Shown here piece after piece: positions 1-8,044 of a DNA stretch of 64,000 nt. Location of the stretch: positions 1 through 64,000 of the forward strand of contig NZ_JAAMFN010000018.1 in the NCBI RefSeq assembly GCF_013376095.1. Direction: 5' to 3'. The translations under genes and the position numbers were made by a program. How positions within the stretch are numbered: position 1 is the first letter of the stretch; each line of letters opens with the position of its first letter. The notes under the pieces are model-generated. The model saw nothing but the letters and a program-made list of their open reading frames with translations. It was not told the origin of the DNA and did no database searches. This DNA is from Arthrobacter sp. SDTb3-6. GTDB taxonomy: Bacteria; Actinomycetota; Actinomycetes; Actinomycetales; Micrococcaceae.

Positions 1-96
1 CAACCCGGCCAGCACCGCCGCAACGATCACCACCGCGGCCAGCCAACGGCCTGGATGACGAACCGGAATTGCCTTGATGAGGGGGATTTCGTCCAT
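1..96 (-). CDS. amino acid ABC transporter permease, N-terminal fragment
   Basis: Only the first 32 codons lie in the window; the rest continues past the left edge. The reverse strand begins ATG at 96 and reads MDEIPLIKAIPVRHPGRW followed by a hydrophobic stretch (AAVVIVAAVLAGL) that starts a membrane segment. Short cytosolic starts of this kind, with a PVRHPGRW-like motif, are usual in actinobacterial polar amino acid ABC permeases. It lies 38 bases after the end of the binding-protein gene on the same strand, so it is probably the third gene of that transport operon. Family assignment rests on 32 residues plus context. Confidence 0.7.
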   Translation of the reverse strand, partial: MDEIPLIKAIPVRHPGRWLAAVVIVAAVLAGL

Positions 97-134
97 GGCG
101 GTGTATGAGTGGCGCGTTGAGACCAGAGTCTGTG

Positions 135-1079
135 TCATTGGGCTGCCTCGGGGTTGACCACGGCCGTCTTGATGGCGAGCACTCCGACGCCCCACCGGTC
201 CATGATCTTGGCGTACGTGCCGTCGGCAATGAACTTGTTCATCACTTTTGCCACCAGGTTCGCCAGCGGCATGTCGTTCTTGGCCACGGCGATGCCGACC
301 GGCGTCGGGCTGTACTGTTTGCCCAGCAGCTCCAATTGGCCGCTGGTCTGGGTCAGTGCGTAACCAATGGTGGTGCTGCCGGAGACCATGGCATCGATCC
401 CACCACTGACCAGGCGCGTGGTGATGTCCGATTGGGTGGGCAGGCTCGTGACGACTATGGCGGGCTTGCCGGCCTTGACACACGCGGCGGACCGGCCGGA
501 GAGGTCCGGGTCCGCCTGGGTGGAGCCGGTCTGGACCCCCACGTTCTTCCCACAGAGGTTATCGACGTGGATATTCCGGGGGTTGCCTTTCTGTACGGCA
601 AAGACGGAACCCGCAGCGTAGTAATCAACGAAGTTCACGGCCTTCATGCGCTCCTTGGTGATGGAGAACGCAGAAATCCCCAGATCGTACTTGGCGCCCA
701 GCGACGGCAGGATCGTGGTGAAGCCGGCCGTATCGAAATCGACCTTCAGGCCCAACGTGGCCCCGATGGCGTTGGCAAAGTCCACATCGAACCCCATGGG
801 GGTCTGACCGTTCGCGCCGCCCAGGAACTCGGCAGGGGCGAAGGTAGTATCCGAGCCCACCGTCAATGTCCCGGCGGACTTGATGGCCGCCGGGACCAGT
901 GCGGCCAGGGCGGCATCCTTGGGGACCGAAGCCACGTCAAAGCCGGCCGTGCCAGATGTCGCGCCGGTTCCCTGCGTTCCCACGGACTGGGAGGCGGTGG
1001 TGCAGCCACTGACGGTGACCATGCCGCCGAGCGCGGCAACGGCAACGAGGGCAAGGCGGATCCGTCGGGAAGTTCTCAT
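135..1079 (-). CDS. ABC transporter substrate-binding lipoprotein, amino acid type (PBP family 3)
   Basis: Extracytoplasmic binding protein that would capture an amino-acid-like solute for the permease downstream. The 314-residue protein has a lipoprotein signal (MRTSRR, hydrophobic core, lipobox VSGC with Cys26), then the bacterial SBP family 3 pattern: TLTVGSDTTFAPAEF, PMGFDVDFANAIG, YDLGISAFSITKERMKAVNF and a C-terminal KFIADGTYAKIMDRWG. I start at the ATG at 1079 because it has a GGAAAG ribosome site and begins one base after the stop of the upstream deacylase; an in-frame codon at 1109 would extend into that gene. The solute is not identifiable from sequence; the linked deacylase suggests an N-acylated amino acid or similar derivative. 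Confidence 0.9.
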   Translation of the reverse strand: MRTSRRIRLALVAVAALGGMVTVSGCTTASQSVGTQGTGATSGTAGFDVASVPKDAALAALVPAAIKSAGTLTVGSDTTFAPAEFLGGANGQTPMGFDVDFANAIGATLGLKVDFDTAGFTTILPSLGAKYDLGISAFSITKERMKAVNFVDYYAAGSVFAVQKGNPRNIHVDNLCGKNVGVQTGSTQADPDLSGRSAACVKAGKPAIVVTSLPTQSDITTRLVSGGIDAMVSGSTTIGYALTQTSGQLELLGKQYSPTPVGIAVAKNDMPLANLVAKVMNKFIADGTYAKIMDRWGVGVLAIKTAVVNPEAAQ

Positions 1080-1080
1080 G

Positions 1081-2154
1081 TCAGCTTTCCAATCGTGAGG
1101 AGGATTCAAGAGGAACGACGATGTTCACCAAGGTGGTGCCGGTTTGGACAAGGGTAGGGTGGCGCAGGGTGCCGACAAGTCCGTCCATGTGTGCGTGGTA
1201 CTCCTGCCAGGGCCGCCCCAGCTCTTCGATGAAGTGGATGCGACCGATGAGGTCGCCGACGGCAACCGGCTGGCCGAGGTCGACGGAGGGTTCAAACAGG
1301 CCCGCCGCACGCGCCATGACAGCCGAGCGGGGACCCAGTTCGAGGTATGTGATGCCGGGGCCGGCCACGGCGTCAGCTTCGGGGTCGATTCCACGGTGGG
1401 GGCCGGCGTCGTCCGTTCCCGATGGCGGGGCGATGACGCCAACGTGGGCGAGCAGCCGGTACAGCCCGGCGCGGGCATCGGTGAGGACGCGGCGGTTGAT
1501 GGTGCCGCGGCCGGCAAGTTCTGTGGAGATCATGGTGACGCCGGCCCGATCGGCGGCGCCGCTGATGGAGCCGGAAACGAAGTCCGGTGAGACGATGACG
1601 CAATACGGCTGCCCGAAGGCCTCGACGGCGGCCACCTTGCGGGACCAGTCCGTTTCAGTGGGTCCGGAATAGACAAAAGCGGAGGGAACGTATTCGTTGA
1701 CCGACCCGCCCGAATGTATGTCCAGGACAAAGTCCGCCATGGGAAGCAGCACGCCCTCGATGATGTGGGCGATCTGGGCCGTGGGTCCGCCCTCGGCGTC
1801 GCCGGGCAACGCCCGGTTGAGGTTGGCGCGGTCAACGGCTGAAACGCGCCGTCCCTCGCGAACGGCCGGCAGGTTCAGTGACGGAAGGACGATGATGCGG
1901 CCCCGGACTCGTGCCGGATCAAGCTCCCGGATGAGTTCATGGAGCAGCACCTGGCCCTCATATTCGTCGCCATGTGTGCCGGCCGTCAGCAGGACGGTGG
2001 GGCCTTCTGCCGGCCCGGAAAGGACGGCAATCGGCACCGGGATGACGGCGTCGTCGTGCTCGTTGTCGGAGTGCACGACGGCCAGGTGGCCAAGCTGCCT
2101 GCCCGCAGCAGCAAAGTCAATGCCGACTATCGCGTCGATGGTGTGGGAACTCAT
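1081..2154 (-). CDS. succinylglutamate desuccinylase/aspartoacylase-family zinc deacylase (DoeB-like)
   Basis: M14-type AstE/AspA family hydrolase expected to remove an acyl group from an amino acid derivative in the cytoplasm. Zinc ligands are visible: His61 and Glu64 in THGDEYEG and His147 in DIHSGGS; the N(x)NRALPGD segment is the substrate arginine region of the family. At 357 residues it matches the DoeB branch (N-acetyl-diaminobutyrate deacetylase of ectoine breakdown), but other DoeB-pathway genes are not in view, so the substrate stays open. Start is the ATG at 2154; the frame extends to a TTG at 2169 inside the operator palindrome. It leads a deacylase-binding protein-permease operon divergent from a GntR regulator. 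Confidence 0.82.
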   Translation of the reverse strand: MSSHTIDAIVGIDFAAAGRQLGHLAVVHSDNEHDDAVIPVPIAVLSGPAEGPTVLLTAGTHGDEYEGQVLLHELIRELDPARVRGRIIVLPSLNLPAVREGRRVSAVDRANLNRALPGDAEGGPTAQIAHIIEGVLLPMADFVLDIHSGGSVNEYVPSAFVYSGPTETDWSRKVAAVEAFGQPYCVIVSPDFVSGSISGAADRAGVTMISTELAGRGTINRRVLTDARAGLYRLLAHVGVIAPPSGTDDAGPHRGIDPEADAVAGPGITYLELGPRSAVMARAAGLFEPSVDLGQPVAVGDLIGRIHFIEELGRPWQEYHAHMDGLVGTLRHPTLVQTGTTLVNIVVPLESSSRLES

Positions 2155-2160
2155 TATGTT

Positions 2161-2187
2161 TGTATCCAATCTCTAAGATTGGATACA
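2161..2187. promoter_or_regulatory. palindromic operator, probably of the adjacent GntR/FCD regulator
   Basis: Perfect inverted repeat TGTATCCAAT - 7 bases - ATTGGATACA located 7 bases upstream of the deacylase ATG (2154) and about 70 bases upstream of the regulator gene. TGGATACA/TGTATCCA half-sites are typical of GntR regulators with FCD ligand domains. Its position would block the promoter or leader of the reverse-strand operon. A candidate reverse promoter (TTGCAC, 18 bases, TACGCT) lies just upstream. The palindrome is directly seen; binding by the neighbour is inferred. Confidence 0.65.
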
Positions 2188-2258
2188 GCGTAGCCAGGGG
2201 ATACGGTTGGGTGCAATACTTTGGCCAAAAGTAATATTAAAAAAGTCCATGTATCGGT

Positions 2259-2915
2259 GTGGAAGCGATGGGAGAAAAAGTGAAGGGAACGGCCGTCAGG
2301 GATGCCCGGCCGCTGGCCGAACGCGTCTATGACTTGGTGTGCGACGACATCGTCAATGGGACTCTCGCCCCCGGTGCGCAGTTGGTCCAGGACCAGCTCG
2401 CCGCCGACTATGGGGTCTCGCGCATGCCGGTCCGGGATGTGCTGACCCGGTTGGTGCATGAAGGCATGGCCGACTTCATTCCCGGGCGCGGCTACTTTGT
2501 GAAGGTCCTCAGCTATGCGGACGTGATTGACGTGTACGAGGTCCGCCGCGAGGTGGAGGCCCTGGCCATCCGCCGCTTCGAGGGCAGGTACTCGCCAATG
2601 GAACTGGCACGGCTTGAGATGTCGTTGGTGGAGGCGGAGGCTGTCACCGATGCGGATTTTGACGAGATTTTCCGCACCAGCACCGATTTTCACCTGGCCC
2701 TCGTGGCGCCGTGCCCCAACAAGTACATGCTGCATTCCCTGCAGGGTATTTGGGAAAATCCAGTTCAGCGTCGGATCATCCGCTCCTACAAGAACGACGG
2801 CGCCAAGGCCGCCGGTGTGGCGGCCAAGCACCGGCGGTTGCTGGGCCTTGCCCGTGCCGGCAAGACCGAGGAATTGATCAAGGAGCTGGCCAGCTGCCAC
2901 ACTCCCGACACCTAG
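2259..2915 (+). CDS. GntR-family transcriptional regulator with FCD ligand-binding domain
   Basis: DNA-binding regulator of about 218 residues. The N-terminal winged helix is clear (LAERVYDLVCDDIVNGTLAP, QLAADYGVSRMPVRDVLTRL, HEGMADFIPGRGYFV), followed by an all-helical FCD domain (DVYEVRREVEALAIRRF ... DFHLALVAPCPNKYM ... AKHRRLLGLARAG). FCD domains bind small organic acids through a metal, which fits local control of the divergent uptake/deacylase operon. Start is GTG 2259 or ATG 2268; no strong ribosome site favours either. The C-terminus is short for the family, ending ELASCHTPDT. Confidence 0.88.
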   Translation: MEAMGEKVKGTAVRDARPLAERVYDLVCDDIVNGTLAPGAQLVQDQLAADYGVSRMPVRDVLTRLVHEGMADFIPGRGYFVKVLSYADVIDVYEVRREVEALAIRRFEGRYSPMELARLEMSLVEAEAVTDADFDEIFRTSTDFHLALVAPCPNKYMLHSLQGIWENPVQRRIIRSYKNDGAKAAGVAAKHRRLLGLARAGKTEELIKELASCHTPDT

Positions 2916-3478
2916 CCACATTGGCTTCCTGCCCGGAAGCCCAGACCCGGACGGTTCGATGCGGGAAATCGCGGAGCTCCACCGGCTTGCAGCCGGTGCC
3001 GGCAGCTATTGGGGCAAGACCACATGTGCAGCCTGGGTGCGCCTCCTGACAACCGGGGCGAGGCGGTTCGTTCCCTTGGGCATGGCCAGGCCACGGCTTC
3101 GACTCGGCTTCGGACACTCTGGAACCGGGTACAAGGTCCGACGCCATTGCAGCGGAAAATCCCCCGCGGAGGGCTGGCGCCCTGCGCACCATCGGCACAG
3201 ACCGACCAGCTGGTTCCGCCTGGGGCCGGAACGGCACCGGCTTTGTTGCGGGAACTGTCGCATTGTCCCGAAAGAATGGCAACGCCAGCTGACTGCGCTT
3301 CGAACTGGGAAAGCGAAGTCAAGTCCCATTACGTGGTGTAATTTTTTTGTTTCCTTTGCCCGGCGGACAAGCTGAACGGCCCTGCCACGGTTTTTCCATG
3401 GTCCGAAGCCCGCGCCCGGAGCGCGGTCTGCGGTGGTAGTCTGGGCTGTCGAATTTTCCGGCGAGAAAGGCAACACCA
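2916..3478. other. 563-base gap without a recognisable gene
   Basis: Both strands hold only short overlapping reading frames with no family signature, no convincing ribosome sites and no repeat. The last 30 or so bases belong to the SNF2 leader (GAGAAAGG ribosome site). It may be decayed coding DNA, since a similar-sized gap after ppsA holds a recognisable gene remnant, but I could not match this one to anything. Confidence 0.5.
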
Positions 3479-6400
3479 TTGTTGGTGCTTCACGCATTCT
3501 GGTCGCTTGACCACGGCCCGGGCCTGTGGGCCGAAGATTCCGAAAAGCCGGTGACGAGCGTCCAGCAGGGGTTGAAGTCGGCCCGGCCCCACCCCTTTGC
3601 GACATCTGCGGAAACGCTCATGAAACTGCAGGCGGGGGAGCCTGGCCAGACGACGCTGTTGCTGCCGTCCCTGCGACGCTCGCCGCTGGACTCTCCGGAG
3701 ATTGTGCGCATCGCCCCCCGGCCGACCAGTTCAACGGTCCCGTCGCTGCTGCCCTGGACGGTTCCCGTGCTGTGGGTCGATCCGCAGGATCTGGCCGCCA
3801 CCATCAACGATGACGACGGCGCGGACCCCGCCGCACTGTTCTTTCCCAAGCTTTCCCTCAGGGACGGCTCGGAACAGCTGGGCGATGTCCGCATTGCCGC
3901 CTCCGTGCGGTACCTGGCCGAGCTGGTCCGATTTGCCGGTGAGCTGGCCGGGCGCGCGCGGGTGCTTCCCGGAATTGTCTGGGTGGCCGGCGCCGGGCAC
4001 GACGACGACGCTGACGCCACGCCCGGCGATCCCACCCCCGGCGGTCCCACCGCCGGCGACGGCCTCGCGGCCGAGGCCCGGTGGCGGGCGGTGTTGCGCG
4101 GCCCCGATGCACTGGCCTTCGGCGATCTCATTGTCGGCATGCCGCCGTCTTTCCGGTCCGCACCGGATTCGGAGGACGCGGGTGCGCTGGCAGCCTTGGC
4201 CCTTGATGCACTTGTTGACGCCACGGTGAGGGGCCGGCTGCCTGAGGGAATGGCCATGCTGCCGCCCCGCCGCGGACGCAAACCCCGCCAAGTGCCCGCC
4301 GTCGAGGCCTGGGTGGAAGCCCTGCAAGGGCCGGACGCCCGCATCCGCGTGCCGTCCACCATGATCGCTGAGCTGGAGCACGAACTCGCCCCCTGGCGCA
4401 GCTATGCAAGGGAGGCCAACGCGCCAGCACGGGCCACCTTCCGGCTTACCGAAAATTCCGGCGGCCCGGACGCCCAGGACATCCTCGACACGCCTGACGC
4501 CGCAGCCCAAACCCACCCCTGGAAGGTGGATTTCCTGCTCCAATCCGCAGCGGATCCCAGCCTGTTGGTGGCGGCCGACCAGGTGTGGCGTGACGGCGAC
4601 GCCCTCGCCCGGTGGCTTGGCCGCCCCCAGGAGGTGTTGCTGGCGGAACTTGGCAAGGCCGCACGCGCCTATCCCGGCCTTGAACCGGGGCTTCGGCAGA
4701 GCCGGCCCACAGGTTTGGAACTCACCAGCGAGCAGGCCTTCGCGTTCCTGCAGGACGGGGCACCTGCCCTGGACGGCGCCGGGTTCGGTGTGCAGCTGCC
4801 CGCCTGGTGGGACAGGCAATCGAAGCTGGGCCTGAAGCTTTCGGCGGCCACGCCGATGGGCGACGACACCGGCAAGCCTGCCGCCTTCGGGCGGGAGCAG
4901 CTGTGCGACTTCCGCTGGAGCCTGGCCGTGGGGGAGCACACCCTCAGCGACGAGGAGATCGCCGCGCTGGCGCAGGCCAAGGCTCCGCTGGTCCGGCTGC
5001 GCGGCCAGTGGGTGAGCGTCAATCCCGAACAGTTGCGCCGCGGGATCGACTTCCTGCGCCGCGGAGACCTGCAGCGTGGCACGGTGGCGGACGTGCTCCG
5101 CCTGGCCGGTGCGCACCCCGACGACGCCGGGCTGCCGTTGGAAATTGCCGCCGTCACAGCCGATGGCTGGTTGGGTGCGCTGCTTGACGGCTCGGCGGAG
5201 GCCAGCCTCCAAACGGTTGCGCCGCCGTCGAATTTCACGGCAACACTGCGCCCCTACCAGGAACGGGGGCTGGCCTGGCTGGACTTCCTTGGCTCGCTGG
5301 GGCTCGGGGCGTGCCTGGCGGACGACATGGGGCTGGGCAAGACCATCCAGCTGCTGGCGCTGGAGGCGCTCAACCGCGAACGGCAGCCCGACGCCGGCCC
5401 CACCCTGCTCGTGTGCCCCATGTCGCTGATTGGAAATTGGGAGGCCGAGGCGGCAAAATTTGCGCCCGCCCTGCGCCTGCGGGTGCACCATGGTTCGGAG
5501 CGGCGCCGTGGTGAGGAGTTCGACGACGGTCTGGATGGCGTTGACTTGTTGGTCACCACCTACACCACGTTGACGCGTGATGTGGAGGTGTTTGAGGCGG
5601 TGTCCTGGAACCGTGTGGTCCTCGATGAGGCGCAGGCGGTGAAGAACCGGCTCTCCCGTGCCGCGAAGGCCGTCAAGCGGCTCACCGCCGCACAGCGGAT
5701 TGCGTTGACCGGCACCCCTGTGGAGAACCGCCTGGGGGAGCTGTACTCGATCATGGACTTCCTCAACCCCGGCCTGTTGGGCACGCCGGAACTGTTCCGC
5801 ACCCGCTATGCCATCCCCGTCGAACGCCACCGCGATGAAGGTGCCGCCGAGCGGATGCGCGCCATCACCAGGCCGTACCTGCTGCGCCGGGTGAAGACCG
5901 ATCCGTCCATCATCGACGACCTGCCGGAAAAAATTGAGATCAAGCAGTACTACACGCTCACCAATGAGCAGGCGTCGCTGTACCAGTCGGTGGTTGACGA
6001 CATGATGGAGAAAATCGACGGCTCGGACGGGATTGAACGCCGGGGCAACGTGCTGGCCGCAATGGCCAAACTGAAGCAGATCTGCAACCACCCGGCCCAA
6101 CTCCTACACGACGGCTCGGTTGTGGGCCAACGCAGCGGGAAGGTGGAACGGCTGGAGGAAATACTCGAGGAGATCCTTGCCGAGGGCGACAAGGTGCTGT
6201 GTTTCACGCAGTACACCGAATTTGCCGAGATGCTGCTGCCACACCTGGGCGCCCGGTTCGACACCGATGTGGCCTACCTGCACGGCGGGACCTCCCGGCA
6301 AAACCGCACCGAGCTGGTGCGCCGCTTCCAATCCTCCGACGGCCCGCCCATCTTCCTGCTCTCGCTCAAGGCCGGCGGCACCGGCCTGAACCTGACCGCC

Positions 6401-6673
6401 GCCAACCATGTCATCCACCTGGACCGGTGGTGGAATCCCGCCGTGGAGAACCAGGCCACGGACAGGGCTTTCCGCATCGGCCAGAAACGACGGGTGCAGG
6501 TGCGCAAGTTCATCTGCCGGGGCACGCTGGAGGAACGGATTGACGCCATGATCGAGGAGAAAGCCTCGCTGGCGAACATGGTGGTGGGTGACGGCGAAGG
6601 CTGGCTGACCGAGCTGTCCACCGAGAATCTGCGTGAACTGTTCGCACTGAGCAAGGAGGCCGTCAATGAGTAG
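3479..6673 (+). CDS. SNF2-family DEAD/DEAH-like ATPase (bacterial HepA/Snf2 type)
   Basis: Large 1064-residue ATP-driven DNA translocase. The first ~500 residues are the SNF2-associated region of bacterial members. The motor follows: motif I DMGLGKT (GLGKT at 618-622), motif II DEAQ (716-719), motif III ALTGTPVENRLGELYS, then helicase C with SLKAGGTGLNLT and motif VI DRAFRIGQ (995-1002). I choose TTG 3479, which has GAGAAAGG about 8 bases upstream; GTG 3485 is an alternative. It overlaps the SWIM gene by 8 bases, a common pairing that suggests joint action on nucleic acid. A decayed copy of its 5' end lies at 13350-13705. Confidence 0.93.
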   Translation: MLVLHAFWSLDHGPGLWAEDSEKPVTSVQQGLKSARPHPFATSAETLMKLQAGEPGQTTLLLPSLRRSPLDSPEIVRIAPRPTSSTVPSLLPWTVPVLWVDPQDLAATINDDDGADPAALFFPKLSLRDGSEQLGDVRIAASVRYLAELVRFAGELAGRARVLPGIVWVAGAGHDDDADATPGDPTPGGPTAGDGLAAEARWRAVLRGPDALAFGDLIVGMPPSFRSAPDSEDAGALAALALDALVDATVRGRLPEGMAMLPPRRGRKPRQVPAVEAWVEALQGPDARIRVPSTMIAELEHELAPWRSYAREANAPARATFRLTENSGGPDAQDILDTPDAAAQTHPWKVDFLLQSAADPSLLVAADQVWRDGDALARWLGRPQEVLLAELGKAARAYPGLEPGLRQSRPTGLELTSEQAFAFLQDGAPALDGAGFGVQLPAWWDRQSKLGLKLSAATPMGDDTGKPAAFGREQLCDFRWSLAVGEHTLSDEEIAALAQAKAPLVRLRGQWVSVNPEQLRRGIDFLRRGDLQRGTVADVLRLAGAHPDDAGLPLEIAAVTADGWLGALLDGSAEASLQTVAPPSNFTATLRPYQERGLAWLDFLGSLGLGACLADDMGLGKTIQLLALEALNRERQPDAGPTLLVCPMSLIGNWEAEAAKFAPALRLRVHHGSERRRGEEFDDGLDGVDLLVTTYTTLTRDVEVFEAVSWNRVVLDEAQAVKNRLSRAAKAVKRLTAAQRIALTGTPVENRLGELYSIMDFLNPGLLGTPELFRTRYAIPVERHRDEGAAERMRAITRPYLLRRVKTDPSIIDDLPEKIEIKQYYTLTNEQASLYQSVVDDMMEKIDGSDGIERRGNVLAAMAKLKQICNHPAQLLHDGSVVGQRSGKVERLEEILEEILAEGDKVLCFTQYTEFAEMLLPHLGARFDTDVAYLHGGTSRQNRTELVRRFQSSDGPPIFLLSLKAGGTGLNLTAANHVIHLDRWWNPAVENQATDRAFRIGQKRRVQVRKFICRGTLEERIDAMIEEKASLANMVVGDGEGWLTELSTENLRELFALSKEAVNE

Positions 6674-7478
6674 GCGCCGCTACGAGTCCCCGTTCTACCC
6701 GCACACGGTCCCGCGCAGCGTGGAAGGCGGGGTCAAGGCCAAAAGCGTCCGCGGCGCCATCGGCACCACCTGGTGGTCGGGCCGGTTCATTGAAGTGCTG
6801 GAAGGGCTGGGCGTGGGCGGGCGGCTGCAGCGCGGACGCAACTACGCCAGGCGCGGGCAGGTGATTTCCCTGGAGGTCGGTGCCGGCACCGTCACCGCCA
6901 GCGTCCAGGGCTCACGGTCGAAACCCTACCGTGTTCGGATCGGCATCTCCGCCTTCGGCAAGTCCGAGTGGACCGCCGTGGAGGAAGCGCTCGCCGGCAA
7001 CGCCTGGTATGTGGCAACGCTGCTGTCCGGGGAAATGCCGGCCGACATTGAAGATGTCTTCGCGACGGCGGGGCTGTCCCTGTTCCCAGGCAGTGCACGG
7101 GAGCTGGGCATGGACTGCTCCTGTCCCGACTGGGAGGTGCCCTGCAAGCACCTGGCCGCCGTGTTTTACCTGCTGGCCGAACAATTCGATGAGGACCCGT
7201 TCCGGATCCTTGCCTGGCGGGGGCGGGAACGTGAGGACCTCCTGGGCCGCCTGCACACGGCGGACGGTGATTCCGGGGCCCGGGCGGGTGCGCCCTTGAC
7301 GGAAGTGCTCGAGACCTTTTTTGCGGCGCCCGTTCCGGTGCCCCTGCGGCGCGGGTCCAATGCCCGGGGGTTGCTGCTTGACCAGGCGCCGGCGCTCAAC
7401 GTCACGGTCCGGTCCCGGCCGTTGGCGGAGGTGCTGGGCCCTGCCTATGTGGCACTACGCGCGGCGGGGGAGGGTTGA
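6666..7478 (+). CDS. SWIM zinc-finger protein, partner of the SNF2 ATPase
   Basis: 270-residue protein with a SWIM-type zinc finger CxCx6CxH: Cys151, Cys153, Cys160 and His162 in CSCPDWEVPCKH, followed by LAAVFYLLAEQFDEDPFRIL, the usual helix after the finger. SWIM domains bind DNA or protein and, in bacteria, are typically encoded directly behind an SNF2 ATPase. The ATGAG overlap with the SNF2 stop implies translational coupling. The N-terminus begins with a conserved-looking SPFYPHTVPRSVEGG(V)KAKS segment also common to this family. Function beyond partnership with the ATPase is not known to me. Confidence 0.88.
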   Translation: MSRRRYESPFYPHTVPRSVEGGVKAKSVRGAIGTTWWSGRFIEVLEGLGVGGRLQRGRNYARRGQVISLEVGAGTVTASVQGSRSKPYRVRIGISAFGKSEWTAVEEALAGNAWYVATLLSGEMPADIEDVFATAGLSLFPGSARELGMDCSCPDWEVPCKHLAAVFYLLAEQFDEDPFRILAWRGREREDLLGRLHTADGDSGARAGAPLTEVLETFFAAPVPVPLRRGSNARGLLLDQAPALNVTVRSRPLAEVLGPAYVALRAAGEG

Positions 7479-7533
7479 GCGGTTCCGTCGACCCGTGGCG
7501 CTGGACCGGCAGGATTTTGCCGATTCATGGATC

Positions 7534-7695
7534 ATGAGCACCAAGGCCCGCGAATAAACGGCATTTGGGCAATGGGTTGCCGAAATGCCGGAACGCACCA
7601 TTCGTGCCATCGAGACCGGTCAGGGGAACCCGTCCTTGCGCTCGGCTGCCCCCGCGGCCAATGTTTTGGGCCTTCAGGTGGCAGTTGTTCGATGA
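7534..7695 (+). pseudogene. decayed XRE-family antitoxin gene (HipB-like)
   Basis: One frame reads MSTKARE, a TAA stop at 7555-7557, then FGQWVAEMPERTIRAIETGQ and GNPSLRS, AANVLGLQVAVVR, ending TGA 7693. The second part is the recognition helix and tail of an XRE helix-turn-helix protein (consensus SERTIR-IE-G--NPSL--L---A--LGL). The first half of the domain (helices 1-2) is missing and the start is cut by a stop, so it is a remnant. The next reading frame starts at an ATGA overlap, the arrangement of hipB-hipA pairs. Confidence 0.62.
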
Positions 7696-7965
7696 CGCAG
7701 GACCTGCAGGACCTTAAAAAGGCGGCGACTCACCGACGTTTACAAGCGCGCGGGTGCCGGTGCCCCGCTGACCCGAATGGCAGAGATAGACGGATTCGTT
7801 TCGGGTACCGGGCAGGCCATGAAGCGGCCGCCCGGAATCCAGTCGCGTTCGCGCAGGACTTGCGGCGCACGCCGGATCAGTCGATCATCACGGCCTGCCG
7901 GGAGTCAAGGACCAGGGAGGGCCCGGCTCCCGCTGGCCGTTCAAACGCACGGCGGGCGCCCGCCG
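7692..7965 (+). pseudogene. decayed HipA-like toxin kinase N-terminus
   Basis: Starts ATG 7692 overlapping the HipB-like stop: MTQDLQDLKKAA, then the frame is lost and LTDVYKRAGAGAPLTRMA continues one frame over, followed by IRFGYRAGHEAA and NPVAF in the first frame again. HipA proteins begin with ...DVYKAG-LAG-L-R---G--F-Y...; the order of these pieces fits. No kinase core follows: the sequence ends in a tandem repeat and the convergent MFS gene. Read as a frameshifted, truncated HipA remnant; the match is by pattern, so moderate confidence. Confidence 0.5.
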
Positions 7966-7977
7966 TCGTACGCCGGA

Positions 7978-8044
7978 GGGCGCCTCAGCGCCGGGCGCCT
8001 CAGCGCTGGGGCGCCTCAGCGCCGGGCGCCTCAGCGCTGGGGCG
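7978..8044. repeat. tandem repeat of a ~16-base unit at the 3' end of the MFS gene
   Basis: Four consecutive copies of GGCGCCTCAGCGC(C/T)GG, alternating C and T at one position so that it also reads as two ~32-base units. The first copy on the reverse strand encodes the last residues and TGA of the MFS gene (DAPQR-stop); the others lie beyond it. The unit contains the palindromic cores GGCGCC and CAGCGCTG. Looks like local slippage duplication of the gene end. Confidence 0.75.

Noticed and set aside
1081-2154. Ectoine degradation operon (doeB/ehu)
   Set aside because: Only the deacylase and a generic amino-acid importer fit; no ectoine hydrolase or aminotransferase genes are visible, so the name was not assigned.
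3731-6100. 789-residue reading frame opposite the SNF2 gene
   Set aside because: Antisense to a clear SNF2 ATPase; composition is that of a GC-rich shadow frame without motifs.
7692-7965. Functional HipA kinase
   Set aside because: Frame is broken and the kinase domain is absent.
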